In this document: positions 15,867 to 21,916 of the stretch, piece by piece
How the letters are laid out: each line of letters starts with the position of its first letter
Numbering within the stretch: position 1 is the first letter of the stretch
NCBI GenBank assembly: GCA_009775705.1
Contig: VSQE01000039.1
Coordinates: forward strand, 1-21,916
DNA length: 21,916 bases
Source of the DNA: Prevotellamassilia sp.
Lineage (GTDB): Bacteria > Bacteroidota > Bacteroidia > Bacteroidales > Bacteroidaceae
Direction: 5' to 3'
Made by a program: the position numbers and the translations under genes
Notes under the pieces: generated by a model
What the model saw: only the letters and a program-made list of their open reading frames with translations
What the model was told of the DNA's origin: nothing
Databases searched by the model: none

Positions 15867-15915
15867 TCGATATTGCTTGTTGCCCGGAATTGTAACCGGC
15901 ACAACAAAGGGAATG

Positions 15916-18900
15916 TCATTTCACGAAAATCTTCTTTCCGCCCGAGATATAGATGCCGCGGGAAGCGCTTTCTACACGGCGTCCGCCAAGATCATAAAGA
16001 ACGGCATCGGCATCGGCTTTTTCACGGATCTGACCGATTCCGGTGACACGTCCCAGACGCACACGCAAGGCATCGGCAGTATCGGCAACCGTGAGCCAGG
16101 CGCTGTTGGGAGCAACGGTACGGCTGTCGGCAAGAAGGGTGAAGCAGGCGATACCGTCTTTCTCCGTAAGGATATATGCGGGAACTCCGGCTTCGAGCGT
16201 AACACCTTCCGCTCCCGATGCAGTGAGCAGGTTCTCGGCCGGAACTTCTGCACTGCCGGCAGCAGGCACCATAACATAGCTTTCGGCCGGACCCACAACG
16301 GCCACACCGGTGGCGGCGGGAATCACATTGCCTCCGATCTCAAGAAGTCCGACTTCCTTCCCATCGGTCATGGCACTGTAAGCCTTGGCACCTTCGGGCA
16401 GAAGTGTGGGGAAAGGGGCGCTGAATACCCCGACACGGCTTTCGCCCTCCAACACGACCGTGCCGACGGTGTTGGGGTAGTCCGCCTCTTCCAGACGGAA
16501 CAGGTTGGAATATGTGTCGGTCCAGGCCACACCGGAAGTCCAAGCGTTGAACTCTCCGCCAGAGGTCACGATAAATATTCCCTGCTTGGTGACATCCTCA
16601 CGGGGGGCCTGCATCCAGAACGTGCCAAAGGAGTAGGCGTTGCCCGTACCGAGGGTGAAGAGACAGTGGCCGGCATCATACTCTCCGACATATCCGCTAT
16701 TGTTGTTGGCACCTTCGCGATGGCCCTTCCATACCAGATAGTTGCCCGTGCCGTAAACAAAATAATAACGTCCGTCCTTCTCACCACACACGAAAACGGC
16801 CCTGTTGCCCAACGAGGAGGCGGGAACACCGGCACCGGCAATGGAAAGGCTTCCGTCTTCGGCGGCACAGAAGGCATAGGTCGTTCCGGACTTCTGCACA
16901 CAGGTCAGGGTGTAGGCCTTGCCGGCCTGCGGCATTTCAAGATCGGTATCGGCAAGAAAGCTGGCGATGGCCGTACGCAAAGGTGCGGCTGTCTCCTCGT
17001 TGTCGGGACCAACGGAGGCGGTGGCCACCGCCTCCGTCAGAGCGGCACGGGCCTGGCTTTCCGTACGCGGATAGCCGGGGCCGGCAAGAGAGAGCAGTGT
17101 TTCAGCCTCTTCCAACAGTGCGGCCACAGGATGAGTAACTGAATAGGTCACATAGATCGTGTCCTTGACAATGCTGACGGAGGAAGGCAGATTCTCGACA
17201 ACAGTGGCCGTGAAATCGGCGGCGGTCACGGCCGTGCCTTTCGGAAAGAAGAAATGGCCGTGGTCATAAACGGCGGCAATACCCTTACAGTCGGAGCGGG
17301 TGCAGGTGAGTTTCACATCGCGACCGATCTCCGAGGCCAAGGGCGCACCCGTAACGGACACGACGTAATGGTCGTATGCGGCCAGTTCCTGATCCTTGAT
17401 ACGGATATAGCCGAATGTGTTGCCCGAATCGCTGGACTTGCCCACGTATGGCTTTTCGGCCCCGTCGGCAGGATTATAGTAGTGCCACTTGTCAATGGAG
17501 ACGGTCCCGACTCCACTGATAGTAGTGGGGGCCTGCTGCTGGTCGCGGCTGGCAGTGCAGTTCTCGTTGACGGTATGGCCGTTCAGGGTCTGGATGCGAT
17601 ACATGTTGTTCACTCTCGTCACATACAGCCAGGCAAGAGGAGCCTTGTCCGCCTGACAGACCCCTATCCTGAGAGGGTAAAAATTCGTAGCGGTCTGCCT
17701 ATATTCAGTCTCGGCATTCAGGATGGTATTGGTTCCGTTTTCCACATAACCCTGCATCGTGGCGTCCGATCCTGTAGCAACGCTGAAAGAGTACCATCCT
17801 TCGTCCAGCGGATCGGGTTCGGTGACAGGCTCAAAGTCCACCTCCTCCACACAAAACTGACAACCCATATCATCGCGGTCCGTACCGGTTTCGCCAGCGC
17901 TCCAGTTGTAGACTTTATAGCCCAGTCCGGCTTGTGTCTGGTTGAGTTCCACTTTTCCGCTGTGAATGATGTACAACCCTGAGGTGGCGGCATATTCCAG
18001 CTGCCATCCTTTAGCAGGTTCGGAAGCCGAAGTGGCTATCTGCGTATTATAGCTGGCCGAAGGATTGAGATATGAGCCGTCGTTGCGGTTGATGATATTC
18101 ACCGTTCCATCCTGGCGGACCGTGAATTTCCACATACTCTTGGCAAACAGGTTCTTCTCCTCACCCGTCACGCCGGCACCCTCGCCGTTCGATGTAAGAT
18201 AACGATTGCCGCGCAGGGGAGTAAAAATGCGGTGCCAGATCTCGGTACTGCCGTCGCTCAGGGCGGGCTGGTTGATGGAGGAAAGAAGGTTTCGGATGAC
18301 GGAATTGAACCGGGACGCGGCAGCCGTTATATCGGCAACGGCGGGATTCTCCTGTTTCAGGAGATCCTCGGCAGCCGCAACAGCAACTTCCACTTCAGCC
18401 TTCTTGTCGGAAGGGTATGTTCCCGCTCCCTCGCCGAAACGGAGGTCGGCGGCCGAAACGAGGTTCTGCATCAACGTAGTGCGCGCTGCATAGGTATCGT
18501 AAATCGCAGCGGCTTCCTCGTCCGTAGTGGCAACGGCTCCCTCCTCCTGCAAATAGGGGGCCAGAAGCTGGGACAGTCTGGCATAGCCCTTGCCCCATAC
18601 ATAGTTTCCGTTGAAATAGGCCGTATTGGCCACTCCGTTGGCAACCATGGAAGTATAGACATCAATGTATTCCACATTCTCGCGGGCCGCGGCGATCTCC
18701 TTCAGCTTTTCGTTGAAAGGCACCACCCGGTTGCTGTTGGTAGAAGCGTTGTTTACGGGTAGCAGGGACATGATATGGACCTTTGTGGCCGGAGCGTACT
18801 TACGGATTTCGGTGATGATGCCGGCGTAGCTGGTTTTCAGGACATTCAGGTCCGTGCTTCCGTTGGCATCCTGAGCACCGACATACAGGAAAATCTTGGC

Positions 18901-19794
18901 AGGAGCCTCCTTGTTGCCGTTGCCCGTGAGAATCACGGGGATCTCCTTCTGTATCGTTGCCATGTCGGCACCGGGATAGCCCCAGCCGGTACCGCGGTTT
19001 TTCACCTTGTCACAGTGCAGCAGTTCACGCCACTCGCCGCCGTGAACCGTTCCGTCACCAATCATCAGCACGTCCGTAGCCTTCACCGGCAACATGCCGA
19101 AATAGCTGGCCCGCATGCCGTAGCTTCCGCCAAGACCGGCAGTCAGATTCTCGTAGCTGTCCTGATAGACGCAGTCCGAACCCACGTATGGCGCGATCTT
19201 CTTGCACCAGATGCGATAGCCCGAAGCCAGCAGATGCAGGCGGTCCAACGAGTTCTGACCGTTGCGCACACCGATCAGGTCGTCCCAGAGATTGATGAAC
19301 GTGACTCCCTCGTGCCGACCGCAGGTTTCCTCGATGGCCGCGTTTGTCCGGGTCAGCAGATTCAGGTCCTTGTTACACGGCAGGATGCTCTGCACATAAA
19401 TCTCCGTGGCGGGAGATTCGTGACGGATGCGGTCCAGGATCTTTTCCAGATTTCCCACCACGTGCTCCGTATTGTTGATGCCCGCTGTTCCCAGATCGTT
19501 CGTGCCGATCATGAGGAAAATCTTTTTGGGCTTTCCGGCGATCACCGATTCCAGATTGGCCAGCAGTTCGTCCGAAACGGCTCCCGAAGTTCCGCGGTTG
19601 ATGATGGCGGGATTGTCGAAAGCCTCCCACCACTCGTGCATGTTGGTGATACTATTGCCCACAAACACAATGTTGTCCGGCGTCACCTTCAACACCCTGA
19701 AACCGTCATAACGGTGATTCCTAAACGGCAGGTCGGCAAAAACTGCCGTAACCATCAGAAAACACAGCAAAAGAGTACTCAGTCTGTTTTTCAT
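15916..19794 (-). CDS. Secreted tandem SGNH hydrolase, probable sialate O-acetylesterase
   Basis: A 1292-aa exported protein with a signal peptide (1-20, ending VFA). SGNH domain 1 (about 40-205) has all blocks: S48 in GNSIT, G68 in NRGTSG, N99 in GTND, and D184/H187 in DRLHLLASGY. Domain 2 (about 238-416) keeps the fold pattern but reads GDG (G248), GAQD (Q308), N395 and Y398 at the same places, so it is probably inactive. Helical FIVAR-like segments (about 420-505 and 900-950) separate two beta-rich, possibly carbohydrate-binding regions (about 515-660 and 955-1115). The end (YDLGGRRV at 1267-1274, then GIYI) resembles the C-terminal tails of secreted Bacteroidales proteins. Sialate esterase activity is inferred from the neighbouring sialic-acid-type genes; another acetyl ester substrate is possible. 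Its own terminator follows. Confidence 0.8.
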   Translation of the reverse strand: MKNRLSTLLLCFLMVTAVFADLPFRNHRYDGFRVLKVTPDNIVFVGNSITNMHEWWEAFDNPAIINRGTSGAVSDELLANLESVIAGKPKKIFLMIGTNDLGTAGINNTEHVVGNLEKILDRIRHESPATEIYVQSILPCNKDLNLLTRTNAAIEETCGRHEGVTFINLWDDLIGVRNGQNSLDRLHLLASGYRIWCKKIAPYVGSDCVYQDSYENLTAGLGGSYGMRASYFGMLPVKATDVLMIGDGTVHGGEWRELLHCDKVKNRGTGWGYPGADMATIQKEIPVILTGNGNKEAPAKIFLYVGAQDANGSTDLNVLKTSYAGIITEIRKYAPATKVHIMSLLPVNNASTNSNRVVPFNEKLKEIAAARENVEYIDVYTSMVANGVANTAYFNGNYVWGKGYARLSQLLAPYLQEEGAVATTDEEAAAIYDTYAARTTLMQNLVSAADLRFGEGAGTYPSDKKAEVEVAVAAAEDLLKQENPAVADITAAASRFNSVIRNLLSSINQPALSDGSTEIWHRIFTPLRGNRYLTSNGEGAGVTGEEKNLFAKSMWKFTVRQDGTVNIINRNDGSYLNPSASYNTQIATSASEPAKGWQLEYAATSGLYIIHSGKVELNQTQAGLGYKVYNWSAGETGTDRDDMGCQFCVEEVDFEPVTEPDPLDEGWYSFSVATGSDATMQGYVENGTNTILNAETEYRQTATNFYPLRIGVCQADKAPLAWLYVTRVNNMYRIQTLNGHTVNENCTASRDQQQAPTTISGVGTVSIDKWHYYNPADGAEKPYVGKSSDSGNTFGYIRIKDQELAAYDHYVVSVTGAPLASEIGRDVKLTCTRSDCKGIAAVYDHGHFFFPKGTAVTAADFTATVVENLPSSVSIVKDTIYVTYSVTHPVAALLEEAETLLSLAGPGYPRTESQARAALTEAVATASVGPDNEETAAPLRTAIASFLADTDLEMPQAGKAYTLTCVQKSGTTYAFCAAEDGSLSIAGAGVPASSLGNRAVFVCGEKDGRYYFVYGTGNYLVWKGHREGANNNSGYVGEYDAGHCLFTLGTGNAYSFGTFWMQAPREDVTKQGIFIVTSGGEFNAWTSGVAWTDTYSNLFRLEEADYPNTVGTVVLEGESRVGVFSAPFPTLLPEGAKAYSAMTDGKEVGLLEIGGNVIPAATGVAVVGPAESYVMVPAAGSAEVPAENLLTASGAEGVTLEAGVPAYILTEKDGIACFTLLADSRTVAPNSAWLTVADTADALRVRLGRVTGIGQIREKADADAVLYDLGGRRVESASRGIYISGGKKIFVK

Positions 19795-20007
19795 ACGCTT
19801 GAGATTTATTGATTAGAAATTAGAGTAAATGCAATCAAAATATTTACGCGACACGTGCGGATCTATCCGAAAAAAACGCCTCTCCGTTCGTCCCGCAAAT
19901 ATACATATTACATCTGAGACATAAATCCGGAAATCTTTTTTTTCGATATTCGCATTTTTCCTGCCTTCGCAAGGAAAATATCACCCATATTTATTTCGCA
20001 AAAAAAC

Positions 20008-20038
20008 TTGTCCGTTCCTGTGTTTCTTTCTATTTTTG
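20008..20038 (+). promoter_or_regulatory. Promoter of the epimerase-yhcH operon
   Basis: TTG at 20008-20010 and TATTTTTG at 20031-20038 are separated by 20 bp, which fits the Bacteroidetes -33 (TTTG or TTG) and -7 (TAnnTTTG) arrangement. The -7 element ends 29 bases before the epimerase ATG. The divergent esterase promoter must lie in the same 273-bp gap; the nearest candidate there (TATTTTG, minus strand, 19836-19842) is one base short of consensus. Confidence 0.65.
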
Positions 20039-20067
20039 TCAAAACAAGAAATTTCTTTTAAACAGCT

Positions 20068-21249
20068 ATGATGGATTTCGAAAAACTGGCCGCCCAGTAC
20101 AAGGCGGAATTGCTGGACAAAGTAGTGCCCTTCTGGCTCACGAAATCTCAGGACACGGAGTTCGGCGGATATTTCACCTGTCTGGAACGCGACGGGAAAG
20201 TGTTCGACACGGACAAGTTCGTATGGTTACAGGGACGCGAAGTGTGGATGTTCGCCACCCTCTATAACAAGGTGGAACACCGGCAGGAATGGCTCGACGC
20301 CGCTATCCAGGGCGCGGAATTCCTGAAACGGCACGGACACGACGGCAACCTGAACTGGTACTTCGCCCTCGACCGCGAAGGCCATCCTTTGGTGGAACCG
20401 TACAACATCTTCTCGTACACGTTCGCCGTCATCGCTTTCGGGCAACTGGGCATCGCCACCGGAAACGCCGAATATACCAACATCGCCAAACGCACCTTCG
20501 ACATCGTACTCTCCAAGACAGACAACCCGAAGGGACGCTGGAACAAGGCTGCGGCAGGTGCCCGCTCGCTCAAAAGTTTCGCCCTGCCCATGATCCTCTG
20601 CAACGTGGCGCTCGAAATAGAACCACTCCTCGAACCGGACTTCCTGCAACGCACCATCGACACCTGCGTACACGAAGTGATGGACGTGTTCTACCGTCCC
20701 GAACTGGGACTTATCGTGGAACACCTCGGCACGAACAACCAGATGGTGAACTGCTTTGACGGACGTCTGCTTAACCCCGGCCACGCCATTGAAGCCATGT
20801 GGTTCATCATGGATCTGGGCAAGCGCATGGGCCGGCAGGACCTTATCGAAAAAGCTGTCCGGATAGCCCTCAACGAAGCGGAATACGGATGGGACAAGAC
20901 ATACGGCGGCATCTACTACTTCATGGACCGGTTAGGACGGCCCGTACAACAGTTGGAATGGGACCAGAAACTCTGGTGGGTACACATCGAGACGCTCATC
21001 ACGATGCTGAAAGGTTACAGCCTCACAGGCGACAAACGCTGTCTGGAATGGTTCGAGCGCGTACACGATTACGTATGGAGCCATTTCGCCGACCCCGAAT
21101 ATCCCGAATGGTTCGGCTACCTCAACCGCCAAGGCGAGGTGTTGCTGCCCCTGAAAGGCGGAAAGTGGAAAGGATGCTTCCACGTGCCGCGCGGCCTGTT
21201 CCAGTGCTGGCAGATCCTTGAAGAACTCAGCAAGAAGAACCCGAAATAA
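20068..21249 (+). CDS. N-acylglucosamine 2-epimerase (AGE / renin-binding-protein family)
   Basis: A 393-aa cytosolic (alpha/alpha)6-barrel enzyme of full family length. It interconverts N-acetylmannosamine and N-acetylglucosamine, the step after neuraminate lyase in the sialic acid route of Bacteroidetes, which use this type of epimerase instead of ManNAc kinase plus NanE. Catalytic H239 in NPGHAIEA and H372 in FHVPR fall at the same residue numbers as those I recall for the cyanobacterial enzyme. R57 in GREVWMFA and the KLWWVHIE region (301-308) also match. The start is ATG 20068, with a second ATG as the next codon. It is the first gene of a two-gene operon, 15 bases before the YhcH-like gene, and diverges from the esterase. 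Related cellobiose epimerases share the fold, but the motifs favour AGE. Confidence 0.92.
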   Translation: MMDFEKLAAQYKAELLDKVVPFWLTKSQDTEFGGYFTCLERDGKVFDTDKFVWLQGREVWMFATLYNKVEHRQEWLDAAIQGAEFLKRHGHDGNLNWYFALDREGHPLVEPYNIFSYTFAVIAFGQLGIATGNAEYTNIAKRTFDIVLSKTDNPKGRWNKAAAGARSLKSFALPMILCNVALEIEPLLEPDFLQRTIDTCVHEVMDVFYRPELGLIVEHLGTNNQMVNCFDGRLLNPGHAIEAMWFIMDLGKRMGRQDLIEKAVRIALNEAEYGWDKTYGGIYYFMDRLGRPVQQLEWDQKLWWVHIETLITMLKGYSLTGDKRCLEWFERVHDYVWSHFADPEYPEWFGYLNRQGEVLLPLKGGKWKGCFHVPRGLFQCWQILEELSKKNPK

Positions 21250-21264
21250 AAATCAGGCACCCAC

Positions 21265-21717
21265 ATGATACTCTGTAACCTGCGCGACTGCGGTCGCATC
21301 GAAACGCTCCACCCGCTCCTGAAGGAACTCTTCGACTACGTAAAGACGAACGATCTCGGCACCGTTCCCGCGGGACGCATCGAACTGAAAGGAGAAAAGC
21401 TCTTCATCAACGTGAGCGACGCACGCCTTCTTACGTGCGAAGAGCAGAAACTCGAAATACACCGCCGCTACATTGACGTACACATCCCCCTCAGTGGAAC
21501 CGAAATCATCGGCTGGAAAGCATTGGGCAGCCTGACTTCGCCCTCGCTGGCCCCCTTCAACGAAAAGGAGGATTTCGCACTCTACGCCGAACCGGCCGAT
21601 TCCTACGTGGAGGTACGCCCCGGAGAATGCCTCATTGCCTTCCCTGAGGACGCTCACGCTCCCGTCATCGGAAACGGCACCCTGCGCAAACTCATTGCAA
21701 AAGTCCGCATCGGCTGA
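21265..21717 (+). CDS. YhcH/YjgK/YiaL family protein, NanQ-like sialic acid anomerase
   Basis: A 150-aa cupin-like protein of normal family length. The metal site is visible: E64 and H66 in LEIHRRYIDVHIPL, H73, and H131 in FPEDAHAP. E. coli YhcH (NanQ) has been described as speeding the anomerisation of N-acetylneuraminate in the cytosol so that the lyase receives the form it uses. The gene is 15 bases after the epimerase stop, in one operon, and shares the locus with a kelch-symporter fusion, which supports the same role. Other family members act in non-sialic sugar pathways, so the exact substrate is inferred from context. A hairpin follows about 34 bases after the stop. Confidence 0.85.
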   Translation: MILCNLRDCGRIETLHPLLKELFDYVKTNDLGTVPAGRIELKGEKLFINVSDARLLTCEEQKLEIHRRYIDVHIPLSGTEIIGWKALGSLTSPSLAPFNEKEDFALYAEPADSYVEVRPGECLIAFPEDAHAPVIGNGTLRKLIAKVRIG

Positions 21718-21751
21718 GACGACATACCACGTACAGTCAGGCAATTAATTT

Positions 21752-21795
21752 TTCTCCCCCTTCCTTGCTCTTGCAAAGAAGGGGGAGAATTTCAT
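21752..21795 (+). terminator. Terminator of the epimerase-yhcH operon
   Basis: TTCTCCCCCTTC (21752-21763) pairs with 21778-21789 over 12 bp. The 14-base loop can itself pair TTGC with GCAA. A short T-run (21790-21792) follows. On the minus strand the stem is preceded by A-rich and followed by T-rich sequence, so it may also work in reverse. Confidence 0.7.
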
Positions 21796-21916
21796 ATCAT
21801 GAATTCAATAAACCGGAGGGAGTCAGTATTGATAAGAAAACTCCCCCCGTCCTCCGGGATTGTTTCCGTTGCGTTAGATTGGAAACGATTTCGGGGTCCG
21901 TCTCTCCCCTGAGGAA
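21796..21916. other. Right-edge region dense in short inverted repeats
   Basis: No complete gene is present. CCGGAGG (21813-21819) pairs with 21851-21857 and GGGAGT (21818-21823) with 21840-21845. GTTTCC (21862-21867) pairs with 21881-21886. On the minus strand a 39-codon frame enters from the edge and stops at 21799, with no family I recognise. It could be the 3' end of a neighbouring transcript or a structured RNA. Confidence 0.35.

Larger units (their letters stand above)
15422..15915. other. 494-bp intergenic region between esterase and symporter genes
   Basis: There is no convincing gene in this stretch. Reading on the minus strand it holds the esterase terminator (15828-15866), then three tandem palindromes (15690-15750), then AT-rich sequence leading to the possible symporter promoter (15441-15448). 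A 69-codon open frame on the minus strand (15577-15786) runs through the repeats, but I do not think it is a gene. Confidence 0.6.

Overview
The window is a chromosomal segment from a member of the Bacteroidota, most likely Bacteroidales. Four things point there: TAnnTTTG-type -7 promoter elements with few Shine-Dalgarno sites, a DUF4491 protein, a C26-M19 peptidase fusion, and a secreted protein ending in a YDLxGRRV...GIYI tail. The core genes are GC-rich (roughly 55-63% in lines I sampled). I cannot name the genus.

Layout. (1) 1-362: the 3' end of an IS4-like transposase cut by the left edge, a perfect 36-bp palindrome behind it, then a 22-bp-stem terminator. (2) 384-4642, minus strand: a probable operon running lrp/asnC-type regulator, DUF4491 membrane protein, class I amidotransferase/M19 dipeptidase fusion, M28 glutaminyl-cyclase-like lipoprotein, sufE. 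(3) 4880-7501, plus strand: mutS, divergent from the regulator. (4) 7615-12550, plus strand: a visibly AT-richer two-gene restriction-modification cassette. It has a 335-aa methylase-like 'subunit M' and a GIY-YIG nuclease / SF2 helicase / N6-adenine methylase polypeptide of about 1310 aa that is split by a one-base frameshift near 10280. A 20-bp-stem bidirectional terminator follows. (5) 12743-21717: a sialic-acid-type locus. On the minus strand are a kelch mutarotase fused to a sodium/solute symporter and a 1292-aa secreted tandem SGNH esterase. Divergent on the plus strand are an N-acylglucosamine 2-epimerase and a YhcH/NanQ-like protein. No sialidase or neuraminate lyase lies in the window.

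How the parts work together. The secreted esterase could remove O-acetyl groups from host glycans. The kelch domain could equilibrate the anomers of the released sugar next to the transporter. The YhcH-like protein could do the same inside the cell, and the epimerase would convert ManNAc to GlcNAc. The restriction cassette sits between housekeeping mutS and this locus like an acquired defence island. It is the best candidate for something unusual: a single-chain GIY-YIG/helicase/methylase enzyme, a partner that looks like a methylase without its catalytic motif, and a fresh-looking frameshift. A second oddity is a block of three 19-bp palindromes spaced exactly 21 bp apart at 15690-15750.
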